Shown: positions 21,498 to 33,165, numbered from the stretch's first letter. The stretch is 64,000 nt of DNA from Melolontha melolontha (GCA_935421215.2 OW285236.1:162373607-162437606); one strand, 5' to 3'. Made by a program: numbers and translations. The notes: generated from the letters alone by a model not told the origin.

Positions 21498-22393
21498 CTG
21501 TCGTGAGCAAAAAAATCGGAACAGTGTCAAAATCGTTATGGCAATGTCCTTTATTTTTTAACGTTGTAATTTTGACGATTTTCGATTAACTTTCAAACTC
21601 CACGTCAAATTATATGTCGTAGTTGCTAATTCAAAATTGAAAATGCCGCACCTTTCGAAAACTGATAAAGCCAGGCTTGTTACTAGTTTGAAAAATGGGA
21701 AATCATTAAGAAGTGAATGGGTTCAATTTAATATTGTTAAAAGTACAGCCGCCGGAATATATAAAAAAAATGGAGGGAAGAGGATAACTTAAATGGGAAA
21801 ATAATTTCCGGACGTAACAAAATTTCGAATACGCAGGAAGACTAAACATTAGTTACTGAGATTAGGCACAACCCTTTCAAAACATTAAAGTAAGCTATAA
21901 GAACAACACAATATCCTGTCTCATCTTGTAACACAATTTTACAAGAGAATGAAATTTAAACTTGAGATATCCAGCCCTACAGTCCTTATCTAAATTCCAT
22001 TGAAAATATATGTGGATTAATGGGATAGAGCTTCTACCCAGGAAGAATTTTGGGAGAGTGTTCAAAATGCTTGGCATCAAATTTCTATAAATGTTGTACA
22101 AAATATTGTCGCTGCAATGTCTATAAGATTAGATGCAGTTAATAATAACGGTGGAATGACGAAATACTAATTATTTTAATGTAATAATTATTTTAATTTA
22201 ATAAATAATCTTTCTATATCGTTTTTAGTAATTTTTATTTACATTTATTTTAAAAATGTTTAATAAATGTCAATAAGACACACATTTTTGACAATTCCTG
22301 ACTTACTATTATGAGTAAAGATAGCCACTTAAGTACCTAGTCACAATTTAAACCCACGCAGAATCAGTGTCCCGTTTTTTTTGCTCACGAGAG
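21498..22393 (+). mobile_element. Tc1-like element copy B, internally deleted
   Basis: About 896 bp, TA on both sides (21496-21497 and 22394-22395). Ends CTGTCGTGAGCAAAAAAATC and TTTTTTGCTCACGAGAG. Nearly identical in layout to copy A, including the same internal deletion, and in the same orientation only 115 bp away. Confidence 0.8.
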
Positions 22394-22395
22394 TA

Positions 22396-23329
22396 TATGG
22401 TCAGAATTACCACTAAATCAATATTAGTTGATATCAGAAGTGAGATTTATTCATAATAATAGTTGAAACAAATTTTACGAACCTATATTACAAATAATAC
22501 AATTGTGTACAAAAATGTTGGCCTCTTATTTGTAAACAATACTGAACTAGTGATAAATTGCTAAATTACATTTATATATTGCCTCTTCAATTGCGTACTG
22601 TACTTCTTGCAAATTGTTTATGAGATTACGGAATATTAGGTTTTTTTAAAAAGGGAATAAAATAAGGAAATAAGAAATTCTTTCTAGGGAATAGAAAGAA
22701 TCCAGGGGCATCAATTTAAGCGATCTATTTGGCTATAAATATACTCTTATCAAACGGTCTAGGAAGAATTACTGTAAATAATTAATATTTGTATATGCTC
22801 TGTCTTGTATGGCAGGATCTAGTTGAAGATAACCCTTAGTTAATTATATGTTATCAAACTGATTTATAGGTAAATGAGTTTAAAATAATACTTTCATACC
22901 GTTATTGTTTTTTTGATAGAATATTAGCCTAATAACTCGTCGCGTCGCCTTGAAATTGCCACACAAACACCAATTTTATAAATTTCTAAAAACCTAGTGA
23001 TTTTGCCAAAAAGTTTAAGACTTTTCGGCAAAATCAGTTTGAGTTTACAATACAGATTTGTATCATAAACGCCGTTTAAGATTCAAAGACGTGGATGTCA
23101 AAACAATGTTGCGAAATCATTTACAAAATCTATTGGAAAAATCGATTTGTTTACATTTATAAATAGTCGTATTTATTAATTCTCTTACAAAGTAATCAAA
23201 CAATAAAAACAGATGAAAACTTTATACGTATTTAATAAAAGAATACTAGAAAGACATGCGTGTTACATCAGTGTATTTGTTGAAAGAAAATAAAAGATAT
23301 CAGATATTATAAAATAACAACTTAAAAAT
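22396..23329. other. Noncoding, nothing recognised
   Basis: AT-rich. A small hairpin lies at about 22995-23040 (GATTTTGCC / GGCAAAATC). Confidence 0.4.
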
Positions 23330-23700
23330 AAGTTACTCGTTTTAGAGCAATATGCGATAATTCTATTAGCACTCTTCTTGGATCATTGTTTTTATAATGA
23401 AACCCAATGTTCCGCAACACTTTCCATAAAGATGTTTTACTACCTATAAAAATACCCCTAGCAAAAAGTATAGTATTTAAAGATGTTAGGGTAATACATA
23501 TGCTGTTCTATAAATATACCACAATTATAGTATAATACAGTCAATTTTTTCGAATAATAATATCTTACTATTTCTTTACATCTTCTTTCTTTCTTTTTGT
23601 TATGTCTCCGTTTGGGGCTACAAATTGCGTGTCCTTTTTGTATTTCCGAGGAAATTTTGCTGACAGATGTCACGATTACTCCTAACACTTTTGCTGCACG
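23330..23700 (-). pseudogene. IS630-like transposase fossil, DNA-binding half
   Basis: The minus strand reads RAAKVLGVIVTSVSKIS then EIQKGHAICSPKRRHNKKK (23700 to about 23560). Further on it reads SKTSLWKVLRNIGFHYKNND and PRRVLIEL (about 23450 to 23350). These match, in order, the DNA-binding and pre-catalytic blocks of the element at 55621-57654 (KNIKS-type HTH; SSLYKFMKQINFKYMKRN). No catalytic domain remains. Confidence 0.6.
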
Positions 23701-24152
23701 CTACAAAAAAGTGCAATATGTAATATAAAATTATAGCAAAATACAAATACGATTTTACTTCTCTCACTAAGAAAGGCAGCAGCGGACCATCATTATCGTG
23801 TTCTGCTTCCTAGTTTGCAATCGCGGATGCAACAAGTCGCTTACATTGGCTGCAAAACGCTTTCCGTATTTCAAACCAAAAATTAACAAACGCACGTAAA
23901 ATATGACAGAACGATATGTGTCAACACTGGACATTCGCACCAACATAAATATGCATTGGCAATTATGGTTGATATATAAATATTATAACGAGCCATCGAA
24001 AAAATTCATAATTGGAGTAGACTGCGAAATTGGGTTGGTACTTCAGCCACTTCCACATAATGACATTTATTATTTGACATTGAAACTATAAGTTTGTATC
24101 AGAATAATTGAAACATACATGAGTAGGTAAACCCCACCAGTTTTGTATAATA

Positions 24153-25452
24153 CAGGTGGCCCAAAATGACCGAAGGGGTTTTAATTCCTTATAACTTTTT
24201 TATTATAATTTTTTCTTTTTTTTTGTTTTCATTATTTTGTAAAGAAGACTTGGGGAATTTAAAATGGAACAGTACACAATTGAACAACGTGCCAAAATCG
24301 TTGAACTTTATTTCTCAAATCAACGATCCATTGTTTTGACTCAGCGTGCATATCGTCGTTATTTTAATGTGCGGCTTGGACTCTCAGAGTCAACAATAAA
24401 CCGTCTGGTTGCAATTTTCGAGAACAAGGGGCAGTAAGGAACCTTCCTGGTGCCGGCAGACGACAAACGGTGCACACAGATGACAATATTGAACAGGTAC
24501 AGGAGAGTATTCGGGAAGAAGAAGAAACATCAACCAGAAGACGTTCGACACAACTTGGCCTCTCAAGAGGGTCGCTGCAGAGAATATTTTGCATGCAATA
24601 AGAATGTTTCCATACAAAATTCAGCTTGTCCAACAATTGAAACCGACAGATTACCAGCAACGACTTGATTATGCAATTTATTTTCGTCAAAAAGCAGAAG
24701 AAAATCATGATTTTATTCATAATTTAATTATGAGCGACGAAGCCCATTTTCAATTAAATGGGTTCGTTAATAGGCAATACTACCGGATATGGGCTACGGA
24801 AAATCCAAGAGTAGTTCAACAGCGAGAATTACACCCACTTAAGTGTACCGTTTGGTGCGTTGTTTCGTCGGAAAGGATAATTGGCCCATATTTGTTTGAA
24901 AATGAACACGGTGTCGCCGTTTCCATCACTAGTGTTAGATATCGGACAATGTTGGAAAATTTTTTAAGGCCAGCCGTGGAAAACCATCCGCAAGTATGGT
25001 TCCAACAGGATGGAGCCACAGCGCACACTGCGAGAGACACAATGGCTCTTTTACGCGACATCTTTGGTGAACGAATTATTTCCCGTACAAGCGATTTTAA
25101 TTGGCCTCCGCGATCACCGGATTTAACCGCTTCAGACTGTTTCCTTTGGGGTTATTTGAAAGGAAAAGTCTATATTAATAAGCCTCGAACCATACAGTAA
25201 TTAAAAAGTAATATACGCGACGAAATCAACAACATAGCACCTGAAGTTTTGCGAAAGGTTATGGAAAATGTTTTGGAAAGAGCAAGAATATGCGAAGCAG
25301 AAAATGGCCACCACTTGCGATATATAATTTTTCATAATTAAATTAAAATTCCATTAATATACTCTATTTAAAATTAAAAAAATTTAATAATTATGTCTTA
25401 AATAAGAAGTTATAATGAACTCAAACCCCTTCGGTCATTTTGGGCCACCCTG
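24153..25452 (+). mobile_element. DUF4817-type Tc1/mariner element, copy 1
   Basis: Ends CAGGTGGCCCAAAATGACCG and CGGTCATTTTGGGCCACCCTG are inverted; TA flanks at 24151-24152 and 25453-25454. It holds one broken transposase gene. A second copy, 98% similar by eye in the shared ends, lies at 34395-35692 on the other strand. Confidence 0.9.
24264..25330 (+). pseudogene. DUF4817-type transposase, frameshifted (copy 1)
   Basis: Starts MEQYTIEQRAKIVELYFSNQ at 24264. The first frame runs through the DUF4817-type N-terminus and stops near 24437. A further frame carries KKKKHQPEDV-like sequence until about 24590, then 24589-25200 is open with the catalytic blocks MSDEAHFQL, WFQQDGATAHTA and PRSPDLTASDCFLWGYLK. 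The three aspartates are visible; 36 residues separate the last two. A TAA at 25198 replaces a codon of the C-terminal part, which is still readable to about 25328. At least three lesions. Confidence 0.85.
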
Positions 25453-25454
25453 TA

Positions 25455-26009
25455 CAAAGGTATTTTTAATAATATAAAATATTATTAAAAATCTGGTGTG
25501 AAGAACATAAATGCAGGTTCACTATTAATATTTTCTGTGAACGTGTCCGAATATATCCTATCCCCAGAGACGTAGATACGTATTTCGCCTTTCTACAAGC
25601 TCATCGGTACGCCCCTGCTGGAGAAAGGATATTTCCAGACACATTCACAGAAAAGAACCACCTCGCCCTATCACCGTAATTATCCAGACCGAGCGCAGAA
25701 GTAAATTCGGCGCTACCTGTTGTCAGCAACAGGTAGCCTGACAACAGGTAGCACCGAATTTACTTCTGCGCTCGGTCTGGATAATTACGGTGATAGGGCG
25801 AGGTGGTTCTTTTCTGTGAATGTGTCTGGAAATATCCTTTCTCCAGCAGGGGCGTACCGATGAGCTTGTAGAAAGGCGAAATACGTATCTACGTCTCTGG
25901 GGATAGGATATATTCGGACACGTTCACAGAAAATATTAATAGTGAACCTGCATTTGTGTTCTTCACACCAGATTTTTAATAATATTTTATATTATTAAAA
26001 ATACCTTTG
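25455..26009. repeat. Near-perfect palindromic element, arms about 272 bp
   Basis: The left arm (25455-25726) and right arm (25738-26009) are inverted copies with only a few mismatches and an 11-bp spacer. TA lies at both outer ends. The outer 40 bp of each arm themselves contain a smaller AT hairpin (ATTTTTAATAATA / TATTATTAAAAAT). There is no coding frame. It behaves like a fold-back MITE. The adjacent transposon has inserted exactly at its left TA. Confidence 0.9.
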
Positions 26010-26071
26010 TACTATAAGTTTGTGTCAAATTTTTCAAAACTCTTATTAAGAAAATTAAATTTATTTAAAAA

Positions 26072-26440
26072 ATGGTATTCAACATAGAACAAAAAGCAAA
26101 AATTATCGAATGTTACTTCCGTACAGGTGTGAAAGTAAATGGCGAGTGGTAGTATTCAATTACGGAATGCATGGCTGATTTTAGTGAAGAACATCCTGAA
26201 TTAGTGTTTGACTACAATGATTTTTACAATGTTTTGACAAATTGTGTAAAGTTATTCATCAAAAATTCGATTTATTCAACGCCAATTCATAATCTGGAAC
26301 AACTGAGAATTCGCATAACAGAAAAGTGTGAAGAGATCAACACCTCACCGCAAATGCTGCATAAAGTTTTTGCTGGATTGCGGAGAAGAGTTGGTTTGTG
26401 TTTAGATGTAAATGGACAACATTTTCAACAACTTCTGTAG
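26072..26440 (+). pseudogene. DUF4817-type transposase, internal deletion remnant
   Basis: MVFNIEQKAKIIECYFRTG at 26072 is a transposase N-terminus; an in-frame TAG follows near 26147. The frame continues and then jumps to a C-terminal segment (NLEQLRIRITEKCEEI ... GLCLDVNGQHFQQLL). The catalytic core with its aspartates is missing. This is the resident gene of the outer element 23988-26648. Confidence 0.75.
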
Positions 26441-26648
26441 CTATATGTAAATTTTGATTATGATTTCGACATTAAATAAATTATGTTTTCTTTTTTGTTG
26501 TAGTATCATTTCAATGCCATAACCTTTTTTTACAATGAAACCAAATGAAACTGTCAAGCATCAAGTAATGTGTCATTATGTGGAAGTGGCTAAAGTACCA
26601 ACCCAATTTCACAGTCTACTCCAATTATGAATTTTTTCGGTGGCTCGT

Positions 26649-27010
26649 TACTTCGTTTATTGTTTTTGTGATGGTGATTCCGAAAATACGGTTTATGACG
26701 TGCACGTCTTCGAATCGTGAACGGCGTATATAATCTATTTATGATTAGAAACGAAGCACGTCATACGTCATAATCGTGTCACACAGTTTATATTTTTTCA
26801 TTGAAAACTTTTCGAGTTATGGTTCATAAATATAAATGATACGAAAGCAACACGAAAAATGACAGTCGTGACATATAACACTGTGACAACGTAGTGACGG
26901 GTTGGTAACATAATATGTGACCTAAATTTGAGACATACTGTTAGCTTCAAAGATTAACGGACACCCGATATTCCAATTCCAAATAAAGCAATAAGAAGGC
27001 CGATATGTTA
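26649..27010. other. Flank with a single MITE end
   Basis: At 26930-26985 the sequence ends GATTAACGGACACCCGATA, the same terminus as the MITE at 16790-17199. No left partner was found nearby, so this is a truncated or interrupted copy. Confidence 0.5.
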
Positions 27011-28078
27011 TAGAGCGTTTCACGCCCACGATGAAGTATGGGCTTTTATGGAGCATTCCCCTCTTTTATTTTCTTTAAGAAATTGCATCGCGCTATCCTT
27101 TTCCACCGCTCGCTATGTCGAAAATTTATATTAATTTTTATTGGGGATTTTTAATTCGTACAGATAACCAAACTGCTACAGTACAGTAGTTTGTTCACTT
27201 TGTTATCTTGTCAAGTGTCAAATTGTTCCTTTCCGTATTTTTATTAAATATTATTTGTTGTTCTTCGTTCTTGTTATAGTGTTATTATATTATATACCTT
27301 ATATTCTTATTATTATATATTATATTCTCTCCCTCTTTATTATATTCACCCGTTGTTGTTTACAAAAGTTTGTGGTAAGTTGGAATGTGAAGGAAATGTG
27401 CTCGTAAATAAAAACATTATCGTTACAGATTCTAAACTTCAGTAATGGAGCCTGGAGAGAAAAAATCACGAAGGCGTCAATGTTTTAGTCGAAGAGAAAA
27501 GCAGATAATACTAAATGTTTTTAATCATTTTGTTAAAAATCCTATGACTGTTACTGCTGCTGCTGCTGAAGCAAGTCAAGCACTGCATTGTTCAGTACAC
27601 AGCATATACAACATGAGAAAGGAACAAGAAAAAGGGGCCGTTGTTGAGTCCAAAAAATCAAACTATTTTTTTTTATAATAAAAAAAACCAATATATATAA
27701 AAAATTGTTTTAATTCAAAACAAACCTTGAGTATACAAATGGTGTGTTGGTTAAACCAAATTATAACTTAAACATACAATTTTAAGTAGTTTGTTAATAT
27801 AATTATTTACTTTTCATATACATTAACTAGAATGATATTTCACTCTTATTTACTTTTTCTTGGCATCGAATATATTATAAACAGATGCAAACTAAGAATA
27901 ATAATTTTAAAATTTTGTTCATTATAAATACAATTAAGGTTATGTCAATACAATACTATTGACAGCACGCCTGATTAACAGCAATATAGGTATGTTGGTA
28001 GGAATGAGTTCGCGACTTGGCAACTTTGTACGCTATCTCCATATAGTCTGTACTTCATCATGGGCGTGAAACGCTCTA
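27011..28078 (+). mobile_element. IS630-like element, deleted derivative
   Basis: Inverted ends TAGAGCGTTTCACGCCCA and TGGGCGTGAAACGCTCTA, about 30 bp, TA on both sides (27009-27010, 28079-28080). It carries only the DNA-binding part of a transposase gene. GC-poor interior. Confidence 0.8.
27445..27678 (+). pseudogene. IS630-like transposase, N-terminal DNA-binding part
   Basis: 77 residues from ATG: basic start (EKKSRRRQCFSRREKQ), then a helix-turn-helix (IILNVFNHFVKN ... ALHCSVHSIYNMRKEQE). It ends in a T-run where the rest of the gene is lost. The same arrangement begins the transposase at 55898. Confidence 0.65.
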
Positions 28079-28311
28079 TAGTAATTTTCGATCTTTAAGT
28101 TTTTGCGTTTAATATTACTGACTATGACGTGCCTTGTGAGGAATCGTAAATAGACTCTTATATTTTATGTTATAATAATACCATATTACAATAATAAATG
28201 ATCGAACCAAATATTTCATTTGCCAACTCTTGAAAAATTGACTGCCCTAATCATTCGCTTTAGATTTATCTTTTTTTGGTTAGAATATTTTGTATAAATA
28301 TGGATAACATA

Positions 28312-29624
28312 CACTGGCGAGCAATAAATTCTGGTTGTCAATGTCATTTTTAATGCAGTTAACAGCGCTCTAGTGTATATCTGGTTTTGGTATTAATGAT
28401 TTCAAATGATGTCATTATTTTCCATTTGTCAGATACTTGTCAAATATGATTAATAAATGGAAAACAGTTTATTGACTAAAAATAAATAAACGAAATCTTA
28501 ATACTTGATCGTCTTGCCGTTTACTTGAATAACTTATTTAAGCGGTTAGACACACACAAACATAAATTTCTGAAATAGCCTTGTAGAAGATCATTCCAAA
28601 CTGTTCATATAGCGGCCAAAAATTCCTCCCTGTTTTGAAAATGTATACGTTGGTTTTGTATACTTTTGACCAACATTCCTCACATGTTTTCTATATGGTT
28701 CAAATCAGGACTCAGACTTGGCCACTAAAGTCCATTTATAGTGTGGTTTTGGAACCATTCTGTTACCCCATGAGGAGTATGCACTGGACAATTGTCCTGT
28801 TGACATATAAAGTCACCTTCTGGAAATACTTGCATCACTGAGAGAAGCATCACATCTTCCAAATCCCTAATATAAACGTCACTTGCGAAACGTTCTTCTA
28901 AATCCAATAATACCCCAGGATTATTTGCAGAAATCCATGCCACATCTTTACCGAAAATCAGCGGTTGGTTTCAACTTTTTGTATATATTTTGCATTATAC
29001 CGCCGACTCCTTGGTCTGTATACTCTAACTTGGCTAGAGGGGGATGACTGGAAGGTCTTCAAAATTAGTTGCTCCCAAAAGTTATTGCCATTCGCAAGGT
29101 AGGTACTGTAACGCAACGCCCAATCTGGATTCTGTGTATTGGATCTTTCTAGCAGCAGCGTAATTTTTTTAACTCGCTACTGAATACGACATCATGCGGT
29201 GAAAACGGATGCGGAGAAGTTAGGATAAATGATTGATTTAGAAAAGGGTTACTTTCGATATTTTGGACCAACATAAGATCGTCCACTGCAGTTGATGCTC
29301 TTCCAGAACCCATTTGTCTTTTTAGAAATCCTCTCTCTCCACCGCCTTACAATTAAATTTACCGAACTCTTTGCCGACCCTAAGTGACCTGCTACAGCAG
29401 CTTCTGCTAACTCTGTTTCTACTAGGGAAATGACTCTAACTTTATTAAAGTAAGAAATTGGTGCCATGACTAGAAAATTTCTTGACAACTAAAAATAAAA
29501 TTTATATTTGACAGCTTCTTGGTAATTATTGACAATAAATAGATACCTACAACCAATCAGAGTTTGTGAAAATAGGACAGAATTTTGTTTGATATTGACG
29601 ACCAAAATTTATTGCTCGTGACTG
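28312..29624 (-). mobile_element. Tc1-like element
   Basis: Ends CACTGGCGAGCAATAAATTC and AAATTTATTGCTCGTGACTG are inverted; TA at 28310-28311 and 29625-29626. It contains a broken minus-strand transposase. Confidence 0.85.
28690..29488 (-). pseudogene. Tc1-like transposase, broken
   Basis: Starts MSRNFLVMAPISYFNKVRV at 29488, with a helix-turn-helix typical of Tc1 (LVETELAEAAVAGHLGSAKS, VNLIVRRWRERI). The middle is out of frame. From 28943 it reads the region of the second catalytic aspartate (DFICQQDNCPVHTPHGVTEWF), and LSPDLNHIE-like sequence follows in another frame near 28715. Multiple stops; inactive. Confidence 0.8.
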
Positions 29625-30183
29625 TATGGTTAGAATTATCTGTTTGACTTTTACTTTGTCAAATTTGAATTTAAAAATCAGGCATGTCAACATAAATTTG
29701 CAGAATTGTTGCCATCTTAATAACAAAAGTTTCAATCATTTATAGTTACCATTATACTCCTTTCTTTTGAACATATTAAAACAAAAAAAACAAAATTAAG
29801 TAGATATTTACTTTTCCGACAGTACCTTAATTACTTTACTTCAACCTCAGATGTCTCCTCAGTTATCGATTATCATAAAATTTATAAGTGTATGGATGTG
29901 AGATGGAAATTAAACGCAAGTTTTATAACCTAGTAGTTTTGTGGTATATTTATACAATAACAAAACATCAATAGAATTTACCTAAAAAGAATATAGCCTT
30001 AAATAATAATATTTGTTTGTTTAAACAATCGTATGCTGAACGATTAAAATGCATGATAAAAGTTAAACAATCAATAAATCTTGACTTGCTCCATGTGATT
30101 CTATAAAACTTCCTATAGTGGTGATTTTATAATTACTGTTCATTTTCTGTTGTGTATTTCTTGCATTTTTATTGTTATTTTAG

Positions 30184-30288
30184 AAGATTTATTTCGGAAT
30201 GTTCTCACACTATGTCATATACAGAATTAGAGCATGGATATCAAGGATTGCGAAAAGCTACTAGACCTACACAGTTTTATGTTGGTGG
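30184..30288 (+). CDS. Possible internal exon of an unknown gene
   Basis: A pyrimidine-rich acceptor (TTATTGTTATTTTAG) precedes and a GTAAGTAT donor follows. One frame is open across it and gives RFISECSHTMSYTELEHGY ending FYVGG. A downstream partner exon is not certain. The composition differs from surrounding transposons. I do not recognise the protein. Confidence 0.35.
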
Positions 30289-30383
30289 AGTAAGTATACA
30301 TATTTTTTAACTTGATAGTTAATATTACATTTAATTTGTTTTTTGTATATAGTCTATTTATTTAATATCATCTCAATGAGAAA

Positions 30384-30503
30384 ATGTCTAATGAAACCTA
30401 TAATCCCTATGTGGACATTCCTTCAGTCGTAATAGAGGATGTTGATGGTGTAAGAATAAAAAAAGTATTTTACAGTGATTGCTGTTTAATAATTATAAAG
30501 TAA
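30384..30503 (+). CDS. Possible short exon or small ORF
   Basis: ATG at 30384 follows a TTTTTTGTATATAG acceptor-like site at about 30350. The frame reads MSNETYNPYVDIPSVVIEDV, with a GTAAGA donor-like site at 30453 and, if unspliced, a stop at 30501. Residue usage is protein-like, but evidence is thin. It may belong with 30184-30288. Confidence 0.3.
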   Translation: MSNETYNPYVDIPSVVIEDVDGVRIKKVFYSDCCLIIIK

Positions 30504-30881
30504 AAGTAATCTGAAAAGTGAATAATATGAGAAACAATTAAATCTTCATTATTTCTTTGCTTAAATTTCATACATAATTGAAATACTTATCAAATTATTT
30601 TCTTTATATTCTATTCTCAATATTTAATACAGAAGTAAATATATCAAGAAAAAAAAACAATAATTACTAAGTTTGTTATAGAATAAGCACAGTGATGATT
30701 CGATCAATTTATATTATTATATATATAATTATAATAGAATGAAAATAATTTATTTACCATGTACTTAACGTTAAATACTCGTACCCAATTCTCCATTATC
30801 TAATTTTTGACCAGCTGTAAAGCAACTTTCAACTATAAACTTTTTGTGTTGTAGCTCTAACATGTTAGTAATAAAATAATA

Positions 30882-31065
30882 ACGGGTGTTCAGAAACATT
30901 CGAAGTCAAAGTAGTCCTTGAAAATATGAAGTCATGTCTGAGATAGATTGATTTTTGACAGACAACAGTTGACATTTAATAATTATTATAAATCAGATAC
31001 TTAAATAAAGATATACGATTTTTTGTTCAGAGCCCACTTGACTTCGAATGTTTCTGAACACCCGT
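30882..31065. mobile_element. 184-bp TA-flanked MITE
   Basis: ACGGGTGTTCAGAAACATTC at the left and GAATGTTTCTGAACACCCGT at the right are exact inverses; the match continues to GAAGTCAA. TA at 30880-30881 and 31066-31067. Noncoding. Confidence 0.85.
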
Positions 31066-31308
31066 TACAATCAAATGTAAGGTTTTGTTACTGACAACTG
31101 TCACAATTTAAAAGTATCGCAATGTCGTCAATCTTTCTTAAAGAAAATACTTGAAAAACAGTCTACTCTAATAAGGAATGTTTTTAAAGGCATGGTACAG
31201 TTTACTTAGTGTGAATTTCGTACAAGGCTCTGTGTTCAATTTTATTCGCCTCAAAAAGCAAAAACTTGATGAATTAATTTCTATGTGTAATTAGGTGGTA
31301 TGTCTTCT

Positions 31309-31366
31309 AATTCTGTTAAGATGGCTTGTTTTAAATATTATTTAAAACAAGCCATCTTAACAGAAT
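31309..31366. repeat. Perfect short hairpin
   Basis: ATTCTGTTAAGATGGCTTG and CAAGCCATCTTAACAGAAT are the outer parts of two inverse arms of about 27 bp with almost no loop. It lies 17 bp before the transposon starting at 31383. Confidence 0.7.
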
Positions 31367-31724
31367 TTTTTGGGCAGTTATATAACGTGTTTCAAAAAGA
31401 ACTTCATCTCAGGAGACACTGAGTAACTAGTACTTGCAAATTATTCTAAGCCACTTGCCTTTTATTTAAAACTAACTATTTATCTAATGTCATTTTGTGA
31501 CTAGCAATATAATTTTTTCTTACAAATATTTTTTTTACTTAAGCAATACTACTAAATAATGTACCTACACATTGCAAGAAAATATTTTTATTGTTGAAGC
31601 ATATTTCCGAAATGCACAATTTCTTATTCTTCAATATTCCTACGCGGAATATAAGCGACAGCTTTACTTGCAGTTTCCTAATAGAGTTATGGATAATACC
31701 GCTTTACCTCATCACATTCGTCTA

Positions 31725-32290
31725 TAGTCTGTTTCACCCAAACTTCGAAGTATTGGGTCTTATGGAGAATAGCCTCTCTTATTAACTTATAGCGATGCTC
31801 ATATAACTATCTTTTTTTAACAGTACGACGTTGCATTTATTTTGGCGTACTTTGTCTCTAGGGGAAAATTTTTATTTTGTGTTTGTTATATACTCCCTGT
31901 CACTTGAAATTTTCGATCTGTCATCTTTTGTGTATATTTGGTTTTGTTTGATTTTCTTTGATTTTTTCCCTTTATTTGTATTAATTCTTCTAATAAAATT
32001 ACATTATTGAATTTAAAAAAAATGTCGAAACGATTTTGTTTAATTTATGCACATCTACCTATTTTTGCATTAATGATTTTAACTAAATTGAACGTCTTGT
32101 AAATACAGATTTAAGACGAGAGTTTTCTAACCTAAAAGGTAAACAACATGCATTTTGAGTGTCAAATCGATAAATCAATATCTTACGTATAGCCAATCTA
32201 TAAATGAAATAACCCTATTGTTAGAAATTAGGCAACAACAAATGCAATCTCCATAAGAGCAATACTTCGAAGTTTGGGTGACATAGACTA
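31725..32290. mobile_element. MITE, TIR TAGTCTGTTTCACCC, nested
   Basis: About 45-bp inverted ends (TAGTCTGTTTCACCCAAAC / GTTTGGGTGACATAGACTA), TA at 31723-31724 and 32291-32292. It interrupts the element 31383-33427. The outer TAGTCT and TA target match the ends of the IS630-like element at 55621-57654, a possible source of its transposase. Confidence 0.75.
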
Positions 32291-32309
32291 TAGTCGTGGA
32301 GAAGTTTCG

Positions 32310-33165
32310 GGCTACAGGATCGGTGTTAAAAGGTAAAAATTCTTGTAGACCAAGTACACAGCAAAATTGTTGAACACGTAGAGAACCTTGTTGGAGAAAA
32401 CCAGTTTATCAGTTCAAACGCACGTATCTTCTAAAACCATTCATAGAATTTTGAAGCGTCATTTAGATATGTATCCGTTCAAGGTATCGATTGTTCAACA
32501 GATCTTACCTAGAGATCACGCTAGTAGGATTAATAATTGCAACTTTTTTCAAGAAAATTAAAATAATGACGAAATTCTTGATCTAAGTTTTTTTAATGAT
32601 GAAGCCTGGTTTCATTTAAGCGTGTTTGTAAATAAATAGAATTACAGAACATGGTCGATAAACAATCCAAACAATCACTTGGAAGTTCCTTTACATCCTG
32701 ATAATGTTGGAGTATGGTTAGCTGTACTTATCTAGTCGTAGAAAAATAGGACCAATATTTTTTCACAATAACATTAATAGCCAACAATACCGAGAACAGT
32801 TATTAACACTATTTTTAACTCAAGTGGAACTAGACGAATTCAATGGGGGTTACTTCCAGCAAGATACTGCACATACAACTCATGAAAATTTGGCGCGTTT
32901 AGAATATTACTTCCCTCATCGAGTTATAAGCAGAGGTATTTTGCCAGCAAGATCACCAGATCTTACTCCAATAGATTTTTCTATTTTTAGATTTGCTAAA
33001 AAATGAAGCATATAAATGAATAACTTAAATGACTTGATTAATATAATTACAATTAAATGTAATGAAATAACACTAAATGTATTGCAGAATATTTTGGACA
33101 ACATAAAACGTCGTATTGCATTGTGCATTCAACAGAATGGTGACCATTTTGAACACTTGTTATAA
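32310..33165 (+). pseudogene. DUF4817-type transposase, decayed
   Basis: Blocks in order across frames: DNA-binding tail (KTIHRILKRHLDMYPFKVSI), first catalytic region (FNDEAWFHLSVFVN, 32585-32640), YRTWSINNPN, second (GGYFQQDTAHTTHENL, 32846-), third (PARSPDLTPIDFSIF) and the C-terminus (RRIALCIQQNGDHFEHLL at about 33110-33163). The three aspartates are present, but stops and frameshifts are frequent. Confidence 0.8.

Larger units (their letters stand above)
23988..26648 (+). mobile_element. DUF4817-type mariner-like element interrupted by two insertions
   Basis: Terminal inverted repeats of about 80 bp start ACGAGCCATCGAAAAAATTC and close CGGTGGCTCGT, with TA duplications at 23986-23987 and 26649-26650. 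The same ends bound the 399-bp element at 33534-33932. The internal coding remnant lies at 26072-26440. Between left end and remnant sit another transposon (24153-25452) and a palindromic element (25455-26009). Confidence 0.85.

Noticed and set aside
24083..26023. ACTATAAGTTTGT as a 13-bp target duplication of one large insertion
   Set aside because: Both inner elements have their own TA duplications, and about 55 bp of unrelated sequence lies between the left copy and the first element, so an older local repeat explains it better.
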